From Fermentimonas sp. (GTDB lineage Bacteria > Bacteroidota > Bacteroidia > Bacteroidales > Dysgonomonadaceae): a stretch of 64,000 nt of DNA. The stretch is taken from NCBI GenBank assembly GCA_015478775.1, contig JADMKP010000010.1, positions 298,593-362,592 on the forward strand, written 5' to 3'. Within the stretch, counting starts at the first letter, position 1, and every line of letters begins with the position of its first letter. Position numbers and translations under genes: made by a program. Under the pieces are notes generated by a model, which ran no database searches, was not told the origin of the DNA, and worked only from the letters and a program-made list of their open reading frames with translations. Positions 1 to 8,011 of the stretch are shown here, piece after piece.

Positions 1-561
1 GTTACTTATGCAATGGATATTAGACCTGATGCTATTGAGCAATCGAAGAGTTTGGGAGCTAAGGTAATTGATACCGGTGTGCCGGCCGAAATTGCTGTTG
101 GTGAAGGTGGTTATGCAAAGAAACTCTCTGACGAATGGATACTGAAGGAGCGTGAAGAGCTGAAGAAGGTGATAAAGAATATGGATATCATCTTCTTAAG
201 TGCATTGGTACCCGGAAAGGTTGCACCTATACTTATTACTGAAGAGATGGTTAAAGATATGAAGAACGGTTCTGTTATTGTTGATGTATCTATCGACCAG
301 GGTGGAAACTGTGAAATAACACCTCCGGGGGTAAAAGAGGTGAAGCATAATGTTACGATAAATGGTATAAAAAATTTACCGGGACTAATTCCTACTAGCT
401 CTACCTGGATGTTTGCTAATAATGTGTTTAATTTGGTTACTTATCTTTTAAAGGATGGGGAAATTAAACTTGATATGGACGACGATATTACAAAATCGAT
501 ATTGGTGACTCACAATAATGAAATTGTTCATGAGGGGGCACGTGAGGCAATGGGAATTTAA
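1..561 (+). CDS. pntAA: NAD(P) transhydrogenase subunit alpha part 1 (5' truncated by window edge)
   Basis: C-terminal 186 residues of the NAD(H)-binding domain I of proton-translocating transhydrogenase, which couples hydride transfer between NADH and NADP+ to the proton gradient. The reading frame is open to base 1, so the start lies outside the window. Visible family features are a VGEGGYAKKLSDE stretch, the VPGKVAPILITEEMV segment and DVSIDQGGN near the end of the Rossmann fold. It is followed 11 bp later by the membrane subunit genes. The three-gene split (AA, AB, B) is as in Rhodospirillum-type enzymes. The identification is secure; only the N-terminus is missing. Confidence 0.95.
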   Translation, partial: VTYAMDIRPDAIEQSKSLGAKVIDTGVPAEIAVGEGGYAKKLSDEWILKEREELKKVIKNMDIIFLSALVPGKVAPILITEEMVKDMKNGSVIVDVSIDQGGNCEITPPGVKEVKHNVTINGIKNLPGLIPTSSTWMFANNVFNLVTYLLKDGEIKLDMDDDITKSILVTHNNEIVHEGAREAMGI

Positions 562-572
562 ATTTTAGCAGT

Positions 573-887
573 ATGAATCCGATTATATTAGTTGTTATTT
601 TTATTGTAACCTCTATTGTGGGTTACTTAATTATAAAGAATGTTCCGAGTTTATTGCATACGCCGCTTATGTCGGGGATGAATGCATTGTCGGGGGTTAC
701 GATACTGGGTGCTATTGCCGTTGTTGGATTGACTTTCTTCGCTCAGAGCAACGAGCATTTGATATTAGGGCAGATTATTGGTGGTATAGCTATTATTGCG
801 GCAACCGTAAACGTTGTGGGTGGTTTTGGAATAACCCATAGAATGCTGAAGATGTTTGTTAAAAAGAAAAAGAAATCTGAATCATGA
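573..887 (+). CDS. pntAB: NAD(P) transhydrogenase subunit alpha part 2 (membrane)
   Basis: Small 104-residue integral membrane subunit, with three hydrophobic helices (about residues 3-22, 36-57 and 64-85) and a short Lys-rich cytoplasmic tail. It carries the PLMSGMNALSGVTILGA stretch typical of PntAB and supplies part of the proton channel domain II. Its last bases overlap the start of pntB (ATGA overlap), which suggests translational coupling of the two membrane subunits. Confidence 0.95.
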   Translation: MNPIILVVIFIVTSIVGYLIIKNVPSLLHTPLMSGMNALSGVTILGAIAVVGLTFFAQSNEHLILGQIIGGIAIIAATVNVVGGFGITHRMLKMFVKKKKKSES

Positions 888-2365
888 CCGAAATTACATA
901 TTATATTTTTTGTGGAATACTGTCAATTGCTGTATTGGCGGGTTTATCTCTTATGAGTAAGGTGAAGACTGCGGTGGCTGGAAACTTGATAAGTGCTGTT
1001 AGTATACTGTTGGGGGTTGCCATTACGCTATATTATAAAGAGATATTTTCGGCTTGGAGCATCTATGGTTTCATACTTATTGGTATTTTGGTTGGAGGAA
1101 CACTTGCACGAAGAGTTAAGATGATTGAGATGCCTCAGTTGGTTGCACTGCTAAATGGAGTAGGGGGCTTGGCTTCGGCTATGGTGGGAATTTTATCATT
1201 GGTGGGTATTGGTATGATTGTGAGTAAGTATATGATGTTTGTAAATTTAACATCGGTGCTTGCTATTATCATTGGGCTGGTTACACTGTTTGGTAGTTTG
1301 GTTGCCACGGCAAAGCTTCATAAGTTGTTGCCTCAGAATCCAGTGAGATGGAAAAATCATGCTGCTGTTCTTAATACTTTGGTATTTATAATGGTGGGTG
1401 TTACCATTGCTTCTGTTTTTATTTTAGATAATTCTATCGTCTTATATATTGTACTTATTTTAAGTATTGTTGTTAGTTCTGTTTTTGGATACGCTTTTGC
1501 CATTCGAGTAGGTGGTGCGGATATGCCAATCACAATTTCACTTTTGAACTCTCTGAGTGGAGTTGCTGGTGCTATTGCCGGTATGGCGGTTAACGACCTG
1601 CTACTGGTTTCAGTGGGTGGTATTGTTGGGGCATCAGGACTGTTTCTGACGCAGATTATGTGCAGGGCGATGAATAGGAGTCTTATGGATATACTTTTAG
1701 GGAAAACATCTACAGCTGGTAGTGCTAAGGCTTATCAAAACGATGTTTTGTTTGAGCCACTTTTTACTGTTGATCCACTAAATGAATATAAAGCAGAAAT
1801 AACTGAACATTCAGTAGTTTCAGATGTAGTTGAGAAGCAGGAGGTGTTGCCGGAAAAAAGAGATGAAAGCGAGATTCTGAAAACTGCTAAATCTGTTATC
1901 ATCGTACCGGGCTACGGAATGGCTTTGGCGCAAGCGCAGCATTTGGTTAAGCAGTTGGCCGATAAATTTGAAGGTAATGGAGCTGAGGTTAAATTTGCTA
2001 TTCACCCTGTTGCGGGTAGAATGCCCGGACATATGAATGTCCTTTTGGCAGAAGCGGATGTGCCTTATGAACAACTGTTTGAGATGGATGATGTGAATGA
2101 TACATTCAGAAATACTGACGTTGTAATTGTAATTGGTGCCAATGATGTAATTAATCCTGCGGCACGTGATGCTAAAGATACTCCTATATATGGCATGCCA
2201 GTATTGAATGTGGATGAGGCAAAAGAGGTATTTATTTGTAATTATGATTTACAACCGGGGTATGCTGGCGTGGATAACCCTTTGTATAACAGAAATGAAG
2301 GGGTATATATGATGTTGGGTGATGCAAAGGATTCACTTAGCGAACTGTTAGATAGATTAAATTGA
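884..2365 (+). CDS. pntB: NAD(P) transhydrogenase subunit beta
   Basis: The 493-residue beta subunit has roughly nine N-terminal transmembrane helices (to about residue 270) that form the rest of the proton channel. A linker leads to the NADP(H)-binding domain III at about 325-493. Domain III signatures are VPGYGMALAQAQ, HPVAGRMPGHMNVLLAEA and VIGANDVINPAA, followed by GMPVLNVDEAK. The length matches the family. It is the last gene of the pnt operon, and a gene-free gap of about 160 bp follows without a clear terminator. Confidence 0.96.
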   Translation: MTEITYYIFCGILSIAVLAGLSLMSKVKTAVAGNLISAVSILLGVAITLYYKEIFSAWSIYGFILIGILVGGTLARRVKMIEMPQLVALLNGVGGLASAMVGILSLVGIGMIVSKYMMFVNLTSVLAIIIGLVTLFGSLVATAKLHKLLPQNPVRWKNHAAVLNTLVFIMVGVTIASVFILDNSIVLYIVLILSIVVSSVFGYAFAIRVGGADMPITISLLNSLSGVAGAIAGMAVNDLLLVSVGGIVGASGLFLTQIMCRAMNRSLMDILLGKTSTAGSAKAYQNDVLFEPLFTVDPLNEYKAEITEHSVVSDVVEKQEVLPEKRDESEILKTAKSVIIVPGYGMALAQAQHLVKQLADKFEGNGAEVKFAIHPVAGRMPGHMNVLLAEADVPYEQLFEMDDVNDTFRNTDVVIVIGANDVINPAARDAKDTPIYGMPVLNVDEAKEVFICNYDLQPGYAGVDNPLYNRNEGVYMMLGDAKDSLSELLDRLN

Positions 2366-2524
2366 TGGGTCATAAAATTAAAGAAATAATTCTATATTAT
2401 GGTTCTTTTCGTTTTGTAGAGTGGATTTATTTAATTTTCTTTGTTTAAATCAATTTAAAGATTCGGCTAATTCTAGAGAATAATATAGTTTGAGACTACC
2501 AAATACTTTGAACATAAGATTAAA

Positions 2525-2833
2525 ATGGAAAATTTAAAAAAAGAAGGCGAAATTCAAATCGAATTGAGTGATGAAATAGCACAGGGTACATACTCGAATC
2601 TTGCTGTTATCTCTCATTCTTCGGCTGAGTTTGTAATTGATTTTATTCGTATTGTTCCGGGTGTGCCAAAAGCTAAGGTGAAATCTAGAATTATACTTAC
2701 GCCTGAGCATGCTAAGCGACTTTTGAATGCTTTGAATGATAATATCGAGAAATTTGAACAGCATAACGGAAAAATAAAAATACAAAATAACCCTGGCTTT
2801 TTACCTCCAATTGGTGGAATGGGACAGGCATAG
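2525..2833 (+). CDS. DUF3467 domain-containing protein
   Basis: A 102-residue soluble protein of the DUF3467 family, widespread in Bacteroidota and other bacteria and of unknown function. The family pattern is visible: an early EGTYSNLAVISHSSAEFVIDF-like stretch (here beginning AQGTYSNL), then a VPGVPKAKVKSRIILTPEHAKRLL-type middle and an amphipathic helix to about residue 80. There is no signal peptide or membrane helix. It lies alone between pnt and cydAB. I do not infer a role. Confidence 0.85.
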   Translation: MENLKKEGEIQIELSDEIAQGTYSNLAVISHSSAEFVIDFIRIVPGVPKAKVKSRIILTPEHAKRLLNALNDNIEKFEQHNGKIKIQNNPGFLPPIGGMGQA

Positions 2834-2897
2834 TTTCAAGTTTTATTATTATAATAAATTACTTTACACGAATAACTAGTAAAACAAATATATTCTT

Positions 2898-4517
2898 ATG
2901 GATATTCTTTTAAATGCATCAGCAGTGGACTGGGCCAGAGGACAATTTGCTCTTACAGCGGGTTATCATTGGCTTTTTATACCGTTGACTATAGGACTGG
3001 CTCTAATCATGTCAATCATGGAGAGTATTTACGTGAGAACGGGAGATGAGAAGTGGAAAAACATCTCGAGGTTTTGGCAAAAGATTTTTGGAATAAATTT
3101 TGCAATTGGTATAGCAACAGGAATTATTTTGGAATTTCAGTTTGGTACCAATTGGTCTAATTATAGCTGGTTTGTTGGTGATATATTTGGTGCACCACTT
3201 GCAATTGAAGGAATTGTAGCATTTTTTCTAGAGGCGACTTTTGTTACTGTAATGTTTTTTGGATGGGACCGAGTATCTAAGGGTGTGCACTTATTATCTA
3301 CATGGATGGTGTTCGTAGGTGGTCTTCTATCTGCTCTTTGGATATTGGTTGCAAATGCATGGATGCAATATCCTGTGGGGATGGAGTTTAACCCTGATAC
3401 AGTAAGAAACGAAATGGTTGACTTCTGGGCAGTAGCCCTTTCACCTGTGGCGATAAATAAATTCTTACATACCGTAATGGCAAGTCTTGCTGTGGGTGCT
3501 TCTTTTGTGGTGGGTGTGTCTGCCTGGTATATTCTTAAAAAGCGTCATATTGATTTTGCATTGCAGAGCATAAAAATTGCATCGATAGTTGGGATTTTCT
3601 CATTTTTGATGCTTGCTTATACTGGCGACGGATCTGCATATCAGGTAGCACAAAAACAACCTATGAAACTGGCCGCCATGGAGGGTCTTTATGAGGGTAC
3701 TGAAGGTGCTGGACTTGTTGCTTTTGGTGTTCTTAATCATAAAAAAGTAGCTTTTGACGATGATAATACTCCGTATATTTTAAAATTTGAAATACCTAAA
3801 CTTCTATCGTTACTGGGATATAGAGATTTTAATGCTTATGTTCCGGGAATAAGAGATATCATTGAGGGAGGGTATACATTGCCAGATGGAACTGTTGCTC
3901 TTTCTTTTGAAGAGAAAAAGAAACGTGGAGAAATTGCTATAAACGCTCTTGCCGACTATCAGGATGCTAAACTACAGGAAAAAGAGGCAATGTTGGCTGG
4001 TGATAATGCAAAAGTTACAGCTCTTTCTGCTGACGCTGCTAATTACGAAAATATTTTGAGAGAAAATTATGCTCACTTTGGATATGGTTATCTTGAGTCG
4101 GGCAAAGATATAATACCACATGTGCCTCTTACATTTTATACTTTCCATATTATGGTTATGATTGGAATGTATTTTATCTTATTTTTTCTTGTTGTTATTT
4201 ACTTTTTATATAAAAAGAATTTACATAAGACTAAATGGCTGCTTTATGTTGCACTTTGGAGTATTCCTCTTACATATATTTCGGGACTGTGTGGTTGGGT
4301 TGTTTCTGAAATGGGAAGACAACCGTGGACAATTCAGGATATTCTGCCGGTTAATATAGCTGTATCAGGGGTGTCGGTAGGACACATTATTACAACGTTT
4401 GTTATATTTGCTATAATATTTACTGCATTACTTACAGCAATGATTACAATAATGGTTAAGCAGATTAAAAAAGGTCCTGAGCCTTTAAATTTTGATGTTG
4501 AACTGAAAAACGATTAA
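2898..4517 (+). CDS. cydA: Cytochrome bd ubiquinol/menaquinol oxidase subunit I
   Basis: The 539-residue haem-bearing subunit of cytochrome bd, a high-affinity quinol oxidase of the inner membrane. Visible landmarks are the b595 ligand His in TAGYHWLFIPLTIG (about residue 24), the conserved His in NKFLHTVMASLAVG, and the C-terminal GWVVSEMGRQPW segment with the GRQPW signature. Between helices 6 and 7 the quinol-binding region (about 250-410) starts with QKQPMKLAAMEG and has a long charged insertion. cydB follows after 4 bp. No cydX- or cydDC-like genes are seen nearby. Confidence 0.96.
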   Translation: MDILLNASAVDWARGQFALTAGYHWLFIPLTIGLALIMSIMESIYVRTGDEKWKNISRFWQKIFGINFAIGIATGIILEFQFGTNWSNYSWFVGDIFGAPLAIEGIVAFFLEATFVTVMFFGWDRVSKGVHLLSTWMVFVGGLLSALWILVANAWMQYPVGMEFNPDTVRNEMVDFWAVALSPVAINKFLHTVMASLAVGASFVVGVSAWYILKKRHIDFALQSIKIASIVGIFSFLMLAYTGDGSAYQVAQKQPMKLAAMEGLYEGTEGAGLVAFGVLNHKKVAFDDDNTPYILKFEIPKLLSLLGYRDFNAYVPGIRDIIEGGYTLPDGTVALSFEEKKKRGEIAINALADYQDAKLQEKEAMLAGDNAKVTALSADAANYENILRENYAHFGYGYLESGKDIIPHVPLTFYTFHIMVMIGMYFILFFLVVIYFLYKKNLHKTKWLLYVALWSIPLTYISGLCGWVVSEMGRQPWTIQDILPVNIAVSGVSVGHIITTFVIFAIIFTALLTAMITIMVKQIKKGPEPLNFDVELKND

Positions 4518-4521
4518 TGGA

Positions 4522-5676
4522 ATGATTACATATGAATTTCTTCAACAATATTGGTGGGTAATAATGTCGCTCTTGGGAGGGTTGTTAGTATTCCTGATGT
4601 TTGTGCAGGGTGGTCAATCGATGCTTGCATCTTTTTTGCTTAAGGATGATGAGAAAAAGCTTATGATTAATGCTTTGGGTCGTAAATGGGAATATACATT
4701 TACTACATTAGTTGTTTTTGGAGGTGCATTTTTTGCTGCTTTTCCTCTGTTTTATTCTACTAGCTTTGGTGGTGCTTATTGGGCATGGATGATTATGCTT
4801 TTTAGTTTTGTATTGCAGGCCGTTTCTTATGAATTTCAGTCGAAGCCGGGTAACATATTTGGAACTGGCACTTACAGGGTGTTTTTATTTCTAAATGGCT
4901 TAATTGGAACAATTTTGCTGGGTGTTGTTGTTTCCAGCTTCTTCACAGGCTCGGAGTTTACAGTGGGTAAAGGAAATATTACAGCTTTAGGTGGTACAGG
5001 AAATGTTATAAGTCAGTGGCAGAGTCCTTTTTTAGGTCTTGAATTGTTAGCCAATTTTAGAAATTTATCTCTAGGTTTTGCTATCTTTTTCCTTGCAAGA
5101 ACTTTAGCTAGCCTTTTCTTTATTAATAGACTAAATCATGATGTTCTGGAAAGGAAGTCTCATAAGTTTGTGTTATATAATGGTATACCTTTTGTTGTCT
5201 TCTTTTTGATATTCCTTATCTGGACACTTTTTGCAGAAGGTTATGCTGTTGACCCTGTTACAGGAGATATATTCCTTGAGAAAATGAAGTATCTCAATAA
5301 TTTTATTGAAATGCCTTTAGTGGGTATTCTTTTTGTACTTGGTGTAGTGGCTGTATTATATGGAATTATTAAGTCGGCTATCGATTTTAAATATAAACAA
5401 GGGATATGGTTTACTGGTGCAGGAACCGTAGTTACAGTTATGATGTTGTTGATTAACGCAGGATTTAATAATACTGCTTATTATCCATCATCTTACGATT
5501 TACAAAGCTCTCTTACTATCTTCAACTCTTCTTCCAGCTTTTTCACACTCTCTGTTATGGCTGTTGTATCTCTTTTAGTACCTGTGGTAATAGGTTATAT
5601 TATTTATGCATGGGGTTTACTGGAGAAGAAAAAACTTGGTATTGATAATATGAAGAAAGACGGACATGTTTATTGA
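4522..5676 (+). CDS. cydB: Cytochrome bd oxidase subunit II
   Basis: The 384-residue partner of CydA with about eight transmembrane helices. The early GGLLVFLMFVQGGQSML segment, the EFQSKPGN region and the YPSSYDLQSSLTIFNSSSS motif near the C-terminus are typical of CydB. Its position immediately behind cydA implies one operon. Length is normal and no disruption is visible. Confidence 0.95.
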   Translation: MITYEFLQQYWWVIMSLLGGLLVFLMFVQGGQSMLASFLLKDDEKKLMINALGRKWEYTFTTLVVFGGAFFAAFPLFYSTSFGGAYWAWMIMLFSFVLQAVSYEFQSKPGNIFGTGTYRVFLFLNGLIGTILLGVVVSSFFTGSEFTVGKGNITALGGTGNVISQWQSPFLGLELLANFRNLSLGFAIFFLARTLASLFFINRLNHDVLERKSHKFVLYNGIPFVVFFLIFLIWTLFAEGYAVDPVTGDIFLEKMKYLNNFIEMPLVGILFVLGVVAVLYGIIKSAIDFKYKQGIWFTGAGTVVTVMMLLINAGFNNTAYYPSSYDLQSSLTIFNSSSSFFTLSVMAVVSLLVPVVIGYIIYAWGLLEKKKLGIDNMKKDGHVY

Positions 5677-5770
5677 TTTGAGACAGTGTATTTGTGAAAT
5701 CTTTATTTTTTATTCCTTCAATACCGATTTAAAAGTGTAAATTTGTACTTCTATATTAATATATTTCTCT

Positions 5771-6676
5771 ATGGAGAAGCTGATAGGAAGATTGAATTTT
5801 ATACTGATATTGCTAATATCGATTGTAAACATATCGTGTAATGATAGAGGAGCCAGCAAGTTCAGGGTTACAAACGATATTGAATTTGATACAATTAGAT
5901 CTGTTAAGCGTCACCATATTGGAGGTGACTCAAAAAACCCTTATTGTGATATAAGGATTGAGTTTGTATATCCCAAAACTAACAAAGAGACAGAACTAAA
6001 ATCCATTCAACAGTTTTTTATTAAAAGCATGTTTGGAAGTTCTTTTGAAGAACTGGAACCTGAACAGGCTATTGATGCATATGTTAGTAATTACTTCGAT
6101 AATTACTCTAAAGATGCAGATACTTATAGGGGTACGGTTACTGGTATGGATGAGTTAAACGCTCTTATACCGAACATTGACATACATGATAGTGAGCATG
6201 CTATGAATGATATGTTTTACTCTTATTTTGAGAGTTTATCTGATTCGATAACTTTTAACCAATATGACATTATTTCGTTTCAGGTGAAGCAATCGAATAG
6301 CAAAGGCGAGCCTAACTCATTTTATGTGTCTTATAGTAATTATGTGTTGAACCTGAATACAGGAAATCAGATATTTGAAGGTGATATATTTATTGCTGGT
6401 TATGATATTGCCATGCAGAATATGATTATAACTGCGCTTATTGAACAGAATGAAGTAGAGACTTTAGAAGACTTGGAAGATATTGGTTATTTTGGAGTCA
6501 GGGAGATTGTTCCCAACAAAAACTTTTTGATTGATGATAAAGGAATAACTTACACATTTAATAAGGGTGAATACTCGGCATATCAATTAGATGCACCACA
6601 GATATTTATTCCTTATAATGTTATTAGACCACTTCTTAGAGAGAATACAATTATTAGTAAACTAGCCAATTTATAG
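5771..6676 (+). CDS. DUF3298 (RsiV-like) lipoprotein
   Basis: A 301-residue predicted lipoprotein: a hydrophobic N-terminus ends in a lipobox-like IVNISC (Cys at about residue 23). The body resembles DUF3298 proteins, with a DIRIEFVYPK strand, an AIDAYVSNYFDNY helix, SFYVSYSNYVLNLNTG, and a C-terminal EIVPNKNFLIDDKGITYTFN stretch followed by a proline-containing APQIFIPYNVIRPLL end. A paralogue with the same layout lies at 30914-31780. The stop codon overlaps the first base of rsmG by one nucleotide. The function is unknown; DUF3298 in RsiV binds lysozyme, but that cannot be transferred here. Confidence 0.8.
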   Translation: MEKLIGRLNFILILLISIVNISCNDRGASKFRVTNDIEFDTIRSVKRHHIGGDSKNPYCDIRIEFVYPKTNKETELKSIQQFFIKSMFGSSFEELEPEQAIDAYVSNYFDNYSKDADTYRGTVTGMDELNALIPNIDIHDSEHAMNDMFYSYFESLSDSITFNQYDIISFQVKQSNSKGEPNSFYVSYSNYVLNLNTGNQIFEGDIFIAGYDIAMQNMIITALIEQNEVETLEDLEDIGYFGVREIVPNKNFLIDDKGITYTFNKGEYSAYQLDAPQIFIPYNVIRPLLRENTIISKLANL

Positions 6677-7299
6677 TGAAGATAATAGAAACATATTTCC
6701 CAAATCTAACTGAACAGCAGATAAAGCAATTAGAAAAACTGCAAAATCTTTATATCGACTGGAATGATAAAATAAATGTTATATCCAGAAAAGACATAAA
6801 TAATCTTTATTTGCATCATGTTTTACATTCTCTTGCAATTGCAAAATATATTCATTTTACTCCCGGAACCAAGGTGATGGATGTTGGAACGGGAGGTGGA
6901 TTTCCGGGAATACCATTGGCCATATTGTTTCCTGAAGTGAAATTTCTGCTTTTGGATAGTATTGGAAAAAAGATAAAGGTTGCCGAGAATATTGCCAAGG
7001 AAATTGGACTTACTAATGTTGAAGTAATTCACTCGAGGGTTGAAAACGAGAAAGGTACATTTCATTTTATAGTAAGTCGTGCAGTTATGCCATTGCCGGA
7101 TCTTGTGAAGTTATCTAGAAAGAATATCTCTAAAGATCAAATAAACTCTATTCCAAATGGTATAATATGCCTAAAGGGAGGGAATCTAACAGCAGAGATA
7201 GAGTCATTTAAGAAATTTGCTGATGAAATACCATTAACAAGTTATTTTAAAGAGTCTTTCTTTGAAACTAAAAAGTTGGTTTACATACCGATAAACTAA
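6676..7299 (+). CDS. rsmG: 16S rRNA (guanine527-N7)-methyltransferase
   Basis: A 207-residue RsmG/GidB protein that methylates G527 of 16S rRNA using SAM. The SAM-binding motif VMDVGTGGGFPGIPLAILFP lies at about residues 69-88, followed by LLLDSIGKKIKVAENIAKE and the SRAVMPLPDL motif. The start is a GTG whose G is also the last base of the upstream stop codon, giving the full family length, and this coupling favours it over internal ATGs. Confidence 0.93.
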   Translation: MKIIETYFPNLTEQQIKQLEKLQNLYIDWNDKINVISRKDINNLYLHHVLHSLAIAKYIHFTPGTKVMDVGTGGGFPGIPLAILFPEVKFLLLDSIGKKIKVAENIAKEIGLTNVEVIHSRVENEKGTFHFIVSRAVMPLPDLVKLSRKNISKDQINSIPNGIICLKGGNLTAEIESFKKFADEIPLTSYFKESFFETKKLVYIPIN

Positions 7300-7306
7300 A
7301 TGAATT

Positions 7307-7960
7307 ATGGAAATAAAAACATTTGAATTTAATCCATTAGGAGTTAATTGTTACGTACTGTCTGATGAAACCGACGAGTGTGTAATTATAGATGCATCTT
7401 GCTATTATCCTGATGAAAATGCATTGCTTATAAATTATATCTTAGACAAAGATTTAGTGGTAAAGCACTTGCTGAACACTCATTTACATTTCGATCATCT
7501 TTTTGGTGTTAATGCACTCTCATCTTATTTTGGTTTGCCAATGGAATCTCATAATGGAGATGAAATTCTTCTTGATGACGTGAAGGGTCAGATGAAATTA
7601 TTTGGTATCCCCGATAATAATAATGATTATAAACCTTATATAGGTAAAAGTTTACATGAGGGGGATATCATTACATTCGGCACTCAGAGTTTGAAGGTAT
7701 TGCATATTCCTGGTCATTCACCGGGTAGTATTGTTTTTTATAATGAGCTGAGAGATTGTGTTTTTTGTGGTGATGTATTATTTAGGGGAAGCATTGGACG
7801 TACTGATCTTTTTGGAGGTAACTTTGAAGAACTGGTAGAAGGGATTCAAACTAAGCTATTTACAATGCCAGATTATACAAAAGTTTATCCAGGTCACGGT
7901 CCCACAACTACCATTGGATATGAAAAAAAGAGTAACCCATTTGTTGGTATTATAAAATAG
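7307..7960 (+). CDS. Metallo-beta-lactamase-fold hydrolase (glyoxalase II-like)
   Basis: A 217-residue MBL-fold hydrolase. The metal-binding motif HLHFDH is at residues 59-64, with later ligands in PGHSPGSIVFY, the CGDVLF aspartate and YPGHGPTTT. This layout matches the YcbL/GloB-like branch, which hydrolyses thioesters such as hydroxyacylglutathione, although Bacteroidota often lack glutathione and the physiological substrate is uncertain. It starts 7 bp after rsmG and is probably cotranscribed with it. Confidence 0.85.
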   Translation: MEIKTFEFNPLGVNCYVLSDETDECVIIDASCYYPDENALLINYILDKDLVVKHLLNTHLHFDHLFGVNALSSYFGLPMESHNGDEILLDDVKGQMKLFGIPDNNNDYKPYIGKSLHEGDIITFGTQSLKVLHIPGHSPGSIVFYNELRDCVFCGDVLFRGSIGRTDLFGGNFEELVEGIQTKLFTMPDYTKVYPGHGPTTTIGYEKKSNPFVGIIK

Positions 7961-8011
7961 GAAATTATTTAAGGCATAATAATAAAAAAATAGGAAAATA
8001 TATAGTTCGTT

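Noticed and set aside
7962..8011. Possible glycine riboswitch upstream of gcvP
   Set aside because: The gap before gcvP is only about 50 bp and lacks the conserved aptamer elements.
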